64,000 nucleotides of DNA from Pseudofrankia inefficax (GTDB lineage: Bacteria > Actinomycetota > Actinomycetes > Frankiales > Frankiaceae), in the NCBI RefSeq assembly GCF_000166135.1, contig NC_014666.1, positions 1,116,001-1,180,000 of the forward strand, given 5' to 3'. Below, piece by piece: positions 25,203 to 34,458 of the stretch. The position numbers and the translations under genes are program-made. Every line of letters begins with the position of its first letter. Position 1 is the stretch's first letter. Under the pieces are notes generated by a model. It was given only the letters and a program-made list of their open reading frames with translations, had not been told where the DNA came from and did no database searches.

Positions 25203-26150
25203 GACCGGGAACTGGCCTGTGGATCGGGGCGGCCATCGCGTCCAGCAGCGGCCCGGCCAGGGCCGGTCTCGTCGACATCTCCCGGGCTAGCCGTAGCTGA
25301 CGGCGTCCGAGCCGGGCTTCTGCCCGGCGGCGTGGTCAGGGCGCCAAGCGCCGCAGGACCGCGACGATCGTGAGCGCGGACAGCGTCAGGCCAGGGGCGC
25401 CTCGCGGCCGATCGTGGCGCTCAGGGCAGTGCCGGTTGTCAGGGCCACGACCAGTGCCACCGCGATTCGCGATGAAACCGGCGCCGCGAGCAACGCGACC
25501 ATCTGTCGATCACCTGCTGGACGAGTCCGGCAGTTGAGAGCGGACAGCGGCGGTCCGCCGACTCCTGGCCGATTGGCGGGCCACCGCTGTGCACGCAGCG
25601 TAGCCGCCTTGGGGGAGGTTGTCGTGATCCGTCGTGCGTCGTGGTGGCGGGCGGGGTGCATGTCGAAGCGGGACGCTGTCCACGCGGCGGGTAGGTCGAC
25701 AGGCGAGCAGAACCCCGGACGCCCACGGCCACAAACGGCCGGGCAGGCCGGGTTCCGGACGGGAACTCTCTGACTCGCATGGCAGGATAGGCGGCGGTGG
25801 CCCGCCGAGGTCGTCGAGTCCCTGCGGCGGGCCACCGTTACGACCGACAGGCGCTCGCGTCCGCGCCGAGCGATGGCTGGCTGTGGTCTCGCACGTACGG
25901 CTCCCGCGCGGTCGCCTGTGTCCGCCGATCGTGTGCGGGGCAGTGCCCCGTTGGGCTGGGCTCCGGTCGGTCGGTCGGCCGGTCGGGATCGCGGGTCGTG
26001 TCCGTGTCCGGTCGGGGTGCGGTTCGGTCTGAGGACCGACCTTTCCGAGTCCGGGTCCGGACCCGGACCGGGGGACCGCTTCGTGCTCGGGCGGACGGTC
26101 GGGGGCCCGGGGCCGGCGTTTGTCAAGGGCGGGGATCGAGCGGCTGGGTG
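25203..26150. other. Long stretch without a supported gene
   Basis: About 950 bp. A short minus-strand hydrophobic frame at 25386-25502 (38 residues, AVALVVALTTGTALSATIG) might be a small membrane peptide but has no other support. From 25960 the sequence joins the dispersed palindrome family. Confidence 0.35.
26049..26068. repeat. Dispersed GC-palindrome element, copy 2
   Basis: Perfect 20-bp palindrome GTCCGGGTCCGGACCCGGAC, identical to the inner part of the 6332-6353 palindrome. The surrounding 25960-26110 is also similar to the other copies. Confidence 0.65.
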
Positions 26151-26164
26151 TCAGCCACTGAGAT

Positions 26165-26512
26165 GGCCGAAGCGGTCCGCCGGACGTCGGGCCGCGCAGC
26201 AGGCCGCCGATCTCGACGCCGAGTGCGAGGTCCGTGCAATGTGGCCGTTGCGGCAGTCCGCTCGACGCGATCTGCCAGGTATCGCCTTGGTCGCGGCTGA
26301 CGAAGACCCGTGCGTCGGTGGCGACGAAGACCTCGCGCCCGTCGCTGGCCTCGACCGCGAACAGCTGTTCGGTCGGCAGGTTCCGGGCGGCCCGCCAGCC
26401 GAACCTCTCCGAGCAGCAGTTCGCTGCCACGGATCGCGTACGCGCTCTCGTAGGAGTCGAAGACGACGATGTGGCGTATGGCGTCGCGGATGGCGGTGCT
26501 GGTTGGCGCCGG
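26165..26512 (-). pseudogene. BNR/sialidase-like remnant
   Basis: The minus strand reads IRHIVVFDSYESAYAIRGSE, then in another frame TEQLFAVEASDGREVFVATD and ARVFVSRDQGDTWQIASSGL. The S-x-D-x-G-x-T-W Asp-box is the hallmark of BNR repeats in sialidases and related beta-propellers. The frame changes near 26410 and only about two blades remain, so it is a fragment. Its tail (26086-26205) has a second copy at about 7925-8035. Confidence 0.6.
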
Positions 26513-26630
26513 CCCCCCCGAGCTCGCCGTGTACTACGGATGTGATCGATCCGGCGCGGGCGTTCAACCGGCGGGCGTGGTGTTCGGGGCCTCGTCGCGC
26601 CGGTGGGCTCTTGGGATCGGTGTTGCTGTC

Positions 26631-26969
26631 TCAGTCCGTGCGTCGACGGCGGGTCGGCCGGGGAGTCGGCGCAGCGTCCGGGGCTTGAGCCAGTTCGAGT
26701 TCGGCGCGCAGCCGCGCGTTCTCCGTTTCCAGCTGGAGGACCTTGGCGATTCCGGCGAGGTTCAGCCCGGCCGCGAGTAGATGCCCGATCCGTTCCAGCC
26801 GGGCCAGGTCGTCGCTGCTGTAGCGACGGGTCCCGCCGTCGGAGCGGGCTGGCTCCAGCAGCCCGCGCCGCTCGTACAGGCGCAGGCTTTGGGGGTCCAT
26901 CCCGACCAGATCGGCGGCCACCGAGATCCCGTACACCCCTTGGGTCGGGTCGACATCAGATGGGCTCAC
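26631..26969 (-). CDS. hspR: HspR-like MerR-family heat-shock repressor
   Basis: 112 residues from GTG 26969. The MerR helix-turn-helix follows the HspR pattern: GVYGISVAADLVGMDPQSLR, LYERRGLLEPARSDGGTRRY, then ERIGHLLAAGLNLAGIAKVL and a coiled-coil helix QLETENARLRAELELAQ. HspR represses chaperone genes until heat stress. Here it is divergent from an hsp20 gene, 151 bp apart, with a long inverted repeat between, so direct control is likely. It is shorter than dnaK-operon HspR and probably a local paralogue. Confidence 0.85.
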   Translation of the reverse strand: MSPSDVDPTQGVYGISVAADLVGMDPQSLRLYERRGLLEPARSDGGTRRYSSDDLARLERIGHLLAAGLNLAGIAKVLQLETENARLRAELELAQAPDAAPTPRPTRRRRTD

Positions 26970-27045
26970 GGGCGCCTCCTGCGACTTCGCCGGGACCGCC
27001 GGCCGGGGACTTGCCTCAGTCTGCCACCGGTGCTATACACAAATC

Positions 27046-27078
27046 TAGGTCAGCCACCACAGATAAGTGGATGACCTA
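27046..27078. promoter_or_regulatory. Long inverted repeat between hspR-like and hsp20 genes
   Basis: TAGGTCAGCCAC, 9-nt spacer, GTGGATGACCTA: 12-bp arms with one mismatch, 43 bp upstream of the hsp20 ATG. It differs from the HAIR consensus (CTTGAGT-N7-ACTCAAG) known for HspR. Confidence 0.7.
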
Positions 27079-27120
27079 ACGCTCTGATCTGTAGATCGTG
27101 ATCGTGGAGGTGGAGTTCCG

Positions 27121-27552
27121 ATGTTGGTGCGCACCGACCCGTTCCGGGAGCTGGACCGGCTGAGCCAGCAGGTGTTCGGCACCCTGGGCACGGTGGCCCG
27201 CCCGTCCGGGATGCCGATCGATGCGTGGCGCGAGGGTGAGGAGTTCGTGGCGGAGTTCGATCTGCCCGGCGTGGACCCCGCCACCGTGGATCTGGACGTC
27301 GAACGCAACGTGCTGACCGTGCGGGCCGAACGCCCGGCGCTGAAGGGGAACGGCGAGGTCCTGGTCGCCGAGCGGCCCCGCGGTGTGTTCAGCCGCCAGC
27401 TGATCCTCGGCGACAACCTGGACACCGAGAAGATCACCGCCAGCTACCACGCCGGCGTGCTGACCCTGCGGATCCCGGTCGCAGAGAAGGCCAAGCCCCG
27501 GAAGATCGCGATCGAGACGTCCAGCGACGACCGCCAGGCCATCAACGCCTAA
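27121..27552 (+). CDS. Hsp20 / alpha-crystallin small heat-shock protein
   Basis: 143 residues, the usual length. Small heat-shock proteins hold unfolding proteins in a refoldable state. N-terminal [13 protein letters not shown], then the alpha-crystallin domain from about residue 35 ([35 protein letters not shown]) to [20 protein letters not shown], with the I-x-I-type tail KIAIE. Ribosome site GGAGGTGGAG precedes the ATG. It is controlled from the palindromic region shared with the HspR-like gene; in mycobacteria a homologue (HspX) is a main DosR target, and a DosR-like gene lies 2 kb upstream. Confidence 0.95.
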   Translation: MLVRTDPFRELDRLSQQVFGTLGTVARPSGMPIDAWREGEEFVAEFDLPGVDPATVDLDVERNVLTVRAERPALKGNGEVLVAERPRGVFSRQLILGDNLDTEKITASYHAGVLTLRIPVAEKAKPRKIAIETSSDDRQAINA

Positions 27553-27567
27553 CCCGGGGCGGGACCG

Positions 27568-27909
27568 ATGACGACCCTCCAGGGGACGGCGCCGGTCCGG
27601 CCGGTCGAGGCGCAGCTGGCCGACCTGATCTGCGCCGACCCCGACCTGCTCCAGGCCGAGTTCGACGCGATCATCTCGGCCGGGTGGGACAACGACGCCC
27701 CACCAGACGGGCCAAGGCGGCCAGGGCGGCCACCCGCGCCGAGACCTGTCTGGCCACGACCACCGGCGAGGGCGGACCACGCCCGCCCGCACCCGCCCGA
27801 ACAGCCGACAGCCCGACGGCTCCAACTGCGCGCCGGGCAGCGAGCACCGCCCCACAGCCCAACCCCCGACCGGACTGAAAGGCACGGCGAAGGGAGGCAC
27901 AGCCACTAG
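27568..27909 (+). CDS. Small hypothetical protein downstream of hsp20
   Basis: 113 residues, starting 15 bp after the hsp20 stop, so co-transcribed. The first 45 residues (PVEAQLADLICADPDLLQAE, FDAIISAGW) are protein-like and resemble short proteins often found near actinobacterial hsp20 genes. The remainder is a Pro/Arg-rich run with HPPEQPTARR and may be out of frame: the +1 frame (KAARAATRAETC) is equally open. A frameshift around 27690-27710 is possible. Function unknown. Confidence 0.5.
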   Translation: MTTLQGTAPVRPVEAQLADLICADPDLLQAEFDAIISAGWDNDAPPDGPRRPGRPPAPRPVWPRPPARADHARPHPPEQPTARRLQLRAGQRAPPHSPTPDRTERHGEGRHSH

Positions 27910-28035
27910 CCACGATCCCAAACAATGATCATAGGCACGTCGTCTCGTGTGCCGGTCTGGCCCCGGTCACCCCGACCGGGGCCAGACCGGCGTCCCGACC
28001 GAACGGATCTGTTGGTCGCCGGATCAATGATCAGT

Positions 28036-28217
28036 GCTGCTCGACCGTCCCGGTGGCCCTCGGCGACCCGTTCACCGAGCTGAGGCACACGGCTACGGAG
28101 GTGGCAGCAGATCTGGTCGTGGTCGGTGCCTCCTCCAGCGCGGGACACCGCCTGGTCGGATCGATCGCGACCCGCCTGGTGAAGCTGGGGCTTTGGCCGG
28201 TGACCGTTGTCCCCTGA
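28036..28217 (+). pseudogene. Universal stress protein C-terminal remnant
   Basis: The frame ending at TGA 28215-28217 reads DPFTELRHTATEVAADLVVV, then GASSSAGHRLVGSIATRLVK and WPVTVVP. This is the C-terminal ATP-binding part of a universal stress protein (G-x2-G-x9-G(S/T)-like). About two thirds of the family length is missing upstream and there is no start codon. Its place beside hsp20 fits a stress or dormancy island. Confidence 0.7.
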
Positions 28218-28465
28218 CCTCGGGCGACCCCGGGTCGGCCGGGAACACGGGATGAGGCTGGGCCGGGCTGTGCTCAGGTCCGTCAGATCCCGCGTACATC
28301 CAGCGGGCGGCAAAGCGGTCGGACGTAGCCGCTGGACGCCGCGCGGCCACGCGGTCATAGCCCTGCTCGCCGATCTTCTGCGCCGAGCTGACCAGTAACC
28401 CGGCAACCGCATCCAGCCCCCGAACGTGACACCGGTCAACGCCCGCAGCGCGGGCGCACTGATGA

Positions 28466-29800
28466 TCAAGTACTACAGGGCGCAGATCCGGGGGCATCTG
28501 GACTTCCAGGAGTGGGCTGTGGCCGTAGGGGACACTCTGACCGGGTGGTGCTCGGCGCTGGGCCGTGATGCGTTGCTGGCGCGGTGCCGCGCAGGGCGGA
28601 TCGAACCGCGAGTGAATCTGGTTTGCCGAGCAGGTAGCCCTGCCCGAAAGTTATGCCGATCATGGCGATGGTATCCCGTTCCTGGGGGGTCTCGATCCCC
28701 TCCGCGATTACACTAGCGTTGATCGCGTCGGCCAGGCGGGCGATGCCCATTGCGAGTGCGCAGCGGACGGGATCGCGGTCGATTCCCCCGGTGAGGGCGT
28801 GGTCGATTTTGATGAGGTGCGGCCGAAGTTGGATGAGCTGCTCAAGGCCGGAGTATCCGGTTCCTGCGTCGTCGACGGCGATGCGTATGCCGCGGGAACG
28901 CAGGCGCTCGACGCCCCTGAGAGCGGCCGGGGTCTCGGTCCACCGTTCGTGTTCGGTCAACTCGATGATGAGGCGGTCTCGTTCCGGCAGGTCGCAGACC
29001 AACTGCGGGAGACGCTCGGAGACTGTGTCGGGCGAGGCGTTGATCGCGATTTTGACCGTGGGTGGGAGACTTGAGAATGCCTTGATGGCTTGCTGGGCGA
29101 TGAGTGTCTCCAGGTCCACATGGAGATTGACGGTTCTGGCCTCCGCGAACCAGCCCTCGGTGTCGAGGGCATGCCCGAAACACGAAGGCGGGAAGCGAGA
29201 CAACGCCTCGACCGCGACTGTCTCGCCGGTGGTCAGCCGGACCACGGGCTGATAGACAATGCGGGGTCCACCTGAGTCGATAAGGTCACTGATACAGCGC
29301 GAAATCCCGCTCCGCAGCTCCCACAGCTTACGGAGATCCAGCAGATAGTCCTTGAGGAAAGAAGCCATCAGAGACAGAAAGCGGCCCTCCCGCTGCGCCA
29401 GGCCCGGCATGGTCCGGTGGGACAGACAGTAAAGTATCCCGTAAGGCTTGCCCTCTGCGTCTGCCAGACTTGTCATTGCATATGATTCGATGTTTGAAGA
29501 TCTGATCACGTCCCGTGGCGCCGCCCTGGGATCTCTACGAGCCTCGCCGGTGATAGCAGTCACCAGGCCGGTTTGGAGATCGCGAAAGAAACTTTTGTCG
29601 ATACCGAATGTTACCCCCGGGGAAATACCGAAGCTCGCACCGTCCCCGGCAACAACCTGTGTGACGAGGCTGCTGTCCTGCCAGATCGACAGCCCCGCCA
29701 TATCCATTTTCATATGAGAAGATAGGACACTTAGCAGCTCCTTTACTTTTTGGTCGGTTTCCTGTATTCCGCTGGGGGCTATAAACGACATTTTCGTCAT
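28466..29800 (-). CDS. GAF-EAL cyclic-di-GMP phosphodiesterase
   Basis: 444 residues from ATG 29800 (a TTG at 29812 is the far alternative). Residues about 15-165 form a GAF-like sensory domain. From about 190 the EAL domain has the full catalytic set: VAVEALSRF (the EAL Glu), IAINASPDT (Asn), LIIELTEHE (Glu), IAVDDAGTGYSGLEQL (Asp pair), LIKIDHAL (Lys), SVIAEGIET (Glu), GQGYLLGKP. It is therefore probably active in cleaving c-di-GMP. No GGDEF domain is present. A Pro/Ser-rich tail of 40 residues follows. Cytoplasmic; the GAF ligand is unknown. Stand-alone gene. Confidence 0.9.
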   Translation of the reverse strand: MTKMSFIAPSGIQETDQKVKELLSVLSSHMKMDMAGLSIWQDSSLVTQVVAGDGASFGISPGVTFGIDKSFFRDLQTGLVTAITGEARRDPRAAPRDVIRSSNIESYAMTSLADAEGKPYGILYCLSHRTMPGLAQREGRFLSLMASFLKDYLLDLRKLWELRSGISRCISDLIDSGGPRIVYQPVVRLTTGETVAVEALSRFPPSCFGHALDTEGWFAEARTVNLHVDLETLIAQQAIKAFSSLPPTVKIAINASPDTVSERLPQLVCDLPERDRLIIELTEHERWTETPAALRGVERLRSRGIRIAVDDAGTGYSGLEQLIQLRPHLIKIDHALTGGIDRDPVRCALAMGIARLADAINASVIAEGIETPQERDTIAMIGITFGQGYLLGKPDSLAVRSALRGTAPATHHGPAPSTTRSECPLRPQPTPGSPDAPGSAPCST

Positions 29801-30390
29801 GTGCTCACCCAAATTCGGAGGTAACTTGCTGCTCAGCTACGGGATGACTCCATCAACTCGTCCTACCCCAAGGTGAGGGAGGAGCCCTCGCGTCCTGCCT
29901 GCGCCGAGCGTGGATCTGTGGTCGGGTGGGACCAGCGGACAGCGCGACGGGCACCCGACGAACCTCACGACAACTCGGGATGTCGAAGGTTTGCCCGGAG
30001 ATCGACGCGGGAACTGCGGTTGTCGCCATGGCAGGCGGCCCGCCGACAGTCACGCCTCAAGCGCTCGCGGCGGCCGGTGGACAGGCACGGTCGATCGGCG
30101 TGTTGATGCGGACGCTCGCCAGCCAAGCCGCGCGGCCGAGGGCGCCAGCTACGGCGACATCAGCCGAGTACTCGGGACCACCCCGGCAAGGAGCGCGCAA
30201 ACGCTTCCCCGGACTGCGCGGCACCGGCCACCCGGCGGCAGTCACTGTTACCGGCCTGCCCGCGCCTCCCATGCGCGACAGGCCGGACACAACAACCACA
30301 GTTACTGCGCCACCTCCCGCCGCTTCCCGGGTGCGGGTCCTGCGTCGTGGATGTGTCCGGTCAGCGGCCAGACCGGTCGGCCACCCGACC

Positions 30391-30406
30391 GGTCCGGCCC
30401 CGGACC
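30391..30406. repeat. Dispersed GC-palindrome element, diverged copy
   Basis: GGTCCGG-CC-CCGGACC, arms of 7 bp. It is bounded by gtgtccggtcagcggccagaccggtcgg on the left and agcggacggtcgggttgg on the right, which align with the flanks of the 6332-6353 palindrome. Confidence 0.5.
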
Positions 30407-30693
30407 TCGCCGTCCGGAGTGACGGTCGGACTCGTGCCTCAGCGGACGGTCGGGTTGGAGTCCGCGCGGATGAGGAGAGAGGACGCGATGGGCCACCGCC
30501 CACGCGCGGTCAGGCGCGCACGGTGGTCATAGCCGGCTCTGGGAACGGCGACGATCGATGGCGTGTGCTGGGGATATTGACCTGGTTCGGCTTTCGCCGG
30601 GTGCCAGCGGAGGGCTAGCGGTCCGCGTGTTGGGCGCGGCTGCCAGCGATTGGCGTGCATTCCCTACCGCGTGCGTGCGTGGACACTTTTCAC

Positions 30694-31030
30694 CGCTGGC
30701 ATCGGGGCTAGTCCGGTCGGACTATTGATCGCTGGCATGGCGCAGCTGCATTGCGAGGGTCGTTCCAAATCTTTTCCAAGATTTTCTGCTGGGCGCCTAG
30801 GGGAGCCCGCGGTGCGGTCCGCTGGGCAGAAGCAAGGGCCGCCGGTGCGTGGACGGCGATGTGACAGCGTGGCAGCTCACAGGCCTGCTGTCAGGTCGGT
30901 GGGGGTCGCTGGCACGGGTCTGGCGGGCGGGGGCTGGGGCTGTGTGCATGGGCGTGCTGTGCGCGTCGCTGTCTGCACAGTGATCTTCGCTGGGCATGGT
31001 GTGCAAGATCGCGCTGTCTTTTCGCTGGCA
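30694..31030. repeat. Iteron-like cluster with AT-rich palindrome, copy B
   Basis: CGCTGGCA at 30694, 30730, 30907 and 31023, all in one orientation, with AAATCTT-TTCC-AAGATTT at 30767-30784. The segment 30709-30800 aligns with 8182-8275 (ctagtccggtcg, ttgatcgctggcatg, the palindrome, then gggcg), so both copies derive from one element. Confidence 0.6.
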
Positions 31031-31693
31031 TCGATGTGGTGTCCTCAAGGCCCCGCCACCCGAAACCTTAGGGCCAACTGGAAAAGGACACCTCGCCGTG
31101 CTCGACGAAACGCTTTCCCTTTCCGCGCGAACCGCTGACCGGGCCGCGCGGGTTCCCCTCGCCCCGGGGCTCCCGCGGATACGCCACGCGAATCGCTATC
31201 CCGGTGCCGGAGCCGATCGGTCACCCGCGCCGGCCGCGTCGCGGCGCGCTCGGCGGCCCGGCGCGACGATGCCCGCCTGGCGGACCGTCCGATCGACGAC
31301 CTCCCGGCGCGCGGTCATCGCCCAAGGGCCGGACCCCATCCCGGGCGGTCCGCAGCCGGACGACGGCATCGGGCCCGGTCGGTCTTCGGTCCGGGCGGCT
31401 TGGCGCGTCCGGCGATCACCATTCGATCGGACTAGTCCGCGGACATTCATGTCCGCTGTGAATGCACGTCAGAGCCTATTTCGATCTCCTAACCTGGCGC
31501 TCCGATGGGTATGCCCCGTTCCTACTATCCGGGACACGGAACCCCTGGTGCCCAGCGGTTCGCTGGGCACCAGCCCCGTAGCTTGCCGCACAACGGTCGG
31601 ACAACTCTGGAGATCGGGTGGCGGAAAATGGGGGTCAAAACCGGGTTTCTTTTATAGCGGCTCCCCCAGCCGCGCGGAAGGAGGCCCGACCCG

Positions 31694-32488
31694 ATGACCG
31701 ACCCGACCCGCCCTGACCCCGACCGTTCCGCCGGCGAGCAGCCACGCCCCCGGCGCCCGCTATCCCCTGCGGCACAGCAGCCAGACCGTCCGCGCCTGGC
31801 CCCCGCGCCCTCGGCGCCGCCGCCCGTGGGCGGGGACGGGCAGGACGGGTCCGAGTCCGGACCCGGACCCTTTCCCGGTCTGTCCTCCGCCCCCGCCCTA
31901 AACGGGAATCCGGACCCGGACCTGGCGGTCGTATGCCCGCGGTCCATTCCCGGATCGGAGTATTTCCCGTGCTTGATGGGTTCCCTTCCCGACCGTCCGG
32001 GGGTTATTCTTGTCGTCAATGAGCCGGATACTGCCCCGTGCCCTGCTGGGAGCGGCTGCCCGATCCTGCCCCCTGCGTCGCCGTTTCCCGAGGCGCCCGG
32101 AGGCGCTATGACGGCCCCCGGCGCCCCGGCCGGCGGCGGGCCGCGGATCACCCGGCCCGACGACGATCACTCTGGCCGGATCGACCAAGCCGCCGCGACG
32201 GGCTCCGGCCCGGCCGGTGCCGGCCCGGAGGCGTCGGTGGGGGAGCGGCCCGACGGGCCGGACGCGCGGGTTCTCCCCTTGCGGCCTCGGTCGCGGGGCA
32301 GAGCGGGCGGGTCGGCCCGGGGGTGGGTGTTCCACGGCGAGGTCGAGACGATCACCGGCCCGGAAGCCGACCGGATCCGGGCGGAGTTGGCGGACGTGCT
32401 CCGTGATCTTCTGCTCTGGGCCGCCGGCCACGACGACGGCGGCACGGCGCAGGACGGCGGACCGGTCCAGGAAGGGGAGGCCGCATGA
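31694..32488 (+). CDS. Hypothetical protein coupled to the recombinase
   Basis: 264 residues from ATG 31694 with AAGGAGG ten bases upstream. ATG 32108 also has a good site (GGAGG) and would leave only the last 126 residues. The N-terminal 200 residues are Pro/Gly/Ala-rich with no fold, partly because a dispersed palindrome lies inside the frame. The last 50 residues look folded (GWVFHGEVETITGPEADRIR, AELADVLRDLLLWAAG). Its stop overlaps the recombinase start by 4 bp (ATGA), so the two are translated together; it may be a small accessory or directionality protein, which is inference. Confidence 0.55.
   Translation: MTDPTRPDPDRSAGEQPRPRRPLSPAAQQPDRPRLAPAPSAPPPVGGDGQDGSESGPGPFPGLSSAPALNGNPDPDLAVVCPRSIPGSEYFPCLMGSLPDRPGVILVVNEPDTAPCPAGSGCPILPPASPFPEAPGGAMTAPGAPAGGGPRITRPDDDHSGRIDQAAATGSGPAGAGPEASVGERPDGPDARVLPLRPRSRGRAGGSARGWVFHGEVETITGPEADRIRAELADVLRDLLLWAAGHDDGGTAQDGGPVQEGEAA
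31848..31869. repeat. Dispersed GC-palindrome element, copy inside a gene
   Basis: Same 22-bp palindrome as 6332-6353 but with one mismatched pair (GGTCCGAGTCC / GGACCCGGACC). A half-copy (aatccggacccggacc) follows near 31911. It lies in the low-complexity N-terminal part of the gene at 31694. Confidence 0.55.
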
Positions 32489-34458
32489 TCGATCCCGGTG
32501 AGCTGTCCCGGGCGGCCGATCCCGGCCGTCCGGGGCTCGGCCCGGCGAGCCGGGCGACGGATCCGGCGCGTCCGGCGCTGTCGGACCTGGCGGTGTCGCC
32601 GTTCGCGTTGCCGATGGCCTTGTTGGAGCGGGAGGTCCGGGTCGCGTTCGCGGGGCGGACCTCGACCGAGGAGCAGCAGGACCCCCGCCAGTCGCTGATC
32701 CGCCAGCTCGGCCGGGCGAAGTCCGCGCTGCCGGAGACGTGGGTGATCGTCGCGCACTACTACGACGTCGAGTCCGGCCGCAAGGATCTCGAACAGCGGG
32801 GCCATGGGGCGGACGTGTCGCGGTTCGACATCCCGATCCCCCGGGACGGCGGCATCGATGATCTTCTCGCGGAGGCTTCGCATCCGAACCGCCGGTTCGA
32901 TGTGGTGATCTGTGAGTCGATGTCGCGGATCGCCCGGCGGATGTACGAGACGCTCGCGATCGAGCGCCAGCTCGAAGCGGCCGGCGTCGCGCTGTTGGCG
33001 TGGAACGAGCCGATCAAGACCGACGGTCCGCGGGCGTCCGCGATCCTGCATCGGCGGATCAACCAGTCGGTCGCCGAGTACGAGGTCTGGCAGACCCTCG
33101 AAAGCTCGTGGGGTGGGCTGTGCACCCACGTCCGGGACGGCTGGAACATCGGGAAACCGCCCTACGGCTACCGGGCGAAGAGCGTGCGGCATCCGAACTC
33201 GGCGAAAGCGGACCGGGGGGCGACCAAGTCGCGGCTGGAACCGGACGGGGCGCGCGGGGAGACCGTCACGCAGATCGCCCACTGGCGTTACTACCGCAAG
33301 CTCGGCTACGGGGCGATCGCCGAGGCGCTCAACGCCGACCTCGAACGCTACCCACCCCCCGAACCGGTCGGCGGGGCCCACCGCGCCCGGGGTGCCTGGG
33401 GGAAGTCGACCGTCGCGGACCTGTTGCGCAACCCGAAGTACACCGGCTACCAGGTGTTCAACCGCCGCGCCAGCCGGTCACGGCACGGCGCGGTCAACGG
33501 GCCGGAGAAATGGGTGTGGTCCGAGCAGCCCGTCCACGAACCGCTGATCCCGAAGTGGATGTTCGACGAGTTCAACGCCCACCGCACCGAGCGGCGCGGC
33601 TCCCGCCAGACCAACACGCTGAACAGCCACCCCGCGACGAAGCGGACCTATGTGTTCCGGGGCATGGTCCACTGCACCTGTGGACGGCGGATGGCCGGGA
33701 ACGTCCGCGAACCCGGCGCACCGGTCTGGTACATCTGCTGGCCCAAGGCGAACAACCGAGGCCGCGACGACAAACTCGACCAGCACCCGAAGACCGTCCG
33801 CATCCGCGAGGACGTCCTGGAGAAAGCGATCGGGGAGTTTTACGCCGAACGGGTCTTCGGCCGCAGCCGGATCACCCTGCTCACCGCGGAACTGGCGTCC
33901 TACGACGACCGCGCCGCCAACGAGCGTGCCGCCGAACGCGGCCGGCTCCAGAAGAAGATCGACGACCTGACGCGCCGGCAGGCCAACCTGCTGCGCCAAG
34001 CCCAGGACGGCGACCCCGACGACCCGTTCACCCAAGGGCTACGCGCCACGTACAACGACCTCGACGCGGAACGCAAGGTCACCCTCGCGAAGATCCAAGA
34101 ACTAGACGAGGCCGACGACGCCGAACCCGAACGGCCCGGACCCGACAACCTCCAACTCCTCGACGCCCTACCGGAACTCGCCCTCAAGCTCCACCAGGCA
34201 CCCGAAGCGTTGCAACGACGCCTCTACGAGATCACCCAACTCACCGTCCAACTCGATCACGAAAGGCAGGAAGTCAAGATGATGATCAAAATACCGGCCG
34301 TCGACCTCGACCAGGTCGCAACCCTCGCGGAAGGAGCCGCCAAGCCCCCCGCGCGCACGGCACCCACAAGAACTCTCTCTCGCGTGGATGCTGTACGTGC
34401 CCCCGGCAGGATTCGAACCTGCGCACCTGCCTCCGGAGGGCAGTGCTCTATCCCCTGA
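32485..34458 (+). CDS. Large serine recombinase (integrase)
   Basis: 657 residues. Catalyses site-specific strand exchange through a serine nucleophile. Resolvase domain from about residue 50: VRVAFAGRTSTEEQQDPRQS (Arg58, Ser60 as nucleophile candidate), CESMSRIARRMYE. The recombinase domain (YGYRAK, YYRKLGYGAIAEALNAD, WGKSTVADLLRNPKYTGYQV) follows, then a zinc-ribbon-like part (MVHCTCGRRMAG, WYICWPKAN) and a coiled coil at about 475-550. The last 20 residues are encoded by the antisense of tRNA-Arg (34398-34469), so the gene ends inside the presumed attachment site. Most tRNA-targeting integrases are tyrosine enzymes, so this arrangement is unusual. Confidence 0.93.
   Translation: MIDPGELSRAADPGRPGLGPASRATDPARPALSDLAVSPFALPMALLEREVRVAFAGRTSTEEQQDPRQSLIRQLGRAKSALPETWVIVAHYYDVESGRKDLEQRGHGADVSRFDIPIPRDGGIDDLLAEASHPNRRFDVVICESMSRIARRMYETLAIERQLEAAGVALLAWNEPIKTDGPRASAILHRRINQSVAEYEVWQTLESSWGGLCTHVRDGWNIGKPPYGYRAKSVRHPNSAKADRGATKSRLEPDGARGETVTQIAHWRYYRKLGYGAIAEALNADLERYPPPEPVGGAHRARGAWGKSTVADLLRNPKYTGYQVFNRRASRSRHGAVNGPEKWVWSEQPVHEPLIPKWMFDEFNAHRTERRGSRQTNTLNSHPATKRTYVFRGMVHCTCGRRMAGNVREPGAPVWYICWPKANNRGRDDKLDQHPKTVRIREDVLEKAIGEFYAERVFGRSRITLLTAELASYDDRAANERAAERGRLQKKIDDLTRRQANLLRQAQDGDPDDPFTQGLRATYNDLDAERKVTLAKIQELDEADDAEPERPGPDNLQLLDALPELALKLHQAPEALQRRLYEITQLTVQLDHERQEVKMMIKIPAVDLDQVATLAEGAAKPPARTAPTRTLSRVDAVRAPGRIRTCAPASGGQCSIP

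Larger units (their letters stand above)
29801..31693. other. 1.9-kb non-coding stretch rich in repeats
   Basis: No supported gene on either strand. It contains a member of the GC-palindrome family (30391-30406, GGTCCGG-CC-CCGGACC, with flanks like 6285-6440) and the second iteron-like cluster (30694-31030). The final 30 bp carry AAGGAGG, the ribosome site of the next gene. Confidence 0.55.

Noticed and set aside
25386-25502. A third small membrane-protein gene like those at 5245 and 14068.
   Set aside because: The 38-residue hydrophobic frame lacks the conserved leader hairpin, the MN start and the second helix.
1-34397. A direct repeat of the tRNA-Arg 3' end marking the left junction of the island.
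   Set aside because: Reading through the region I found no second cccccggcaggattcgaacc-like sequence. It may lie left of the window; a computed search is needed to be sure.
1-34397. Insertion-sequence transposases.
   Set aside because: No DDE or IS200-type transposase, and no terminal inverted repeats of an IS, could be recognised; the only recombinase is the serine enzyme at 32485.
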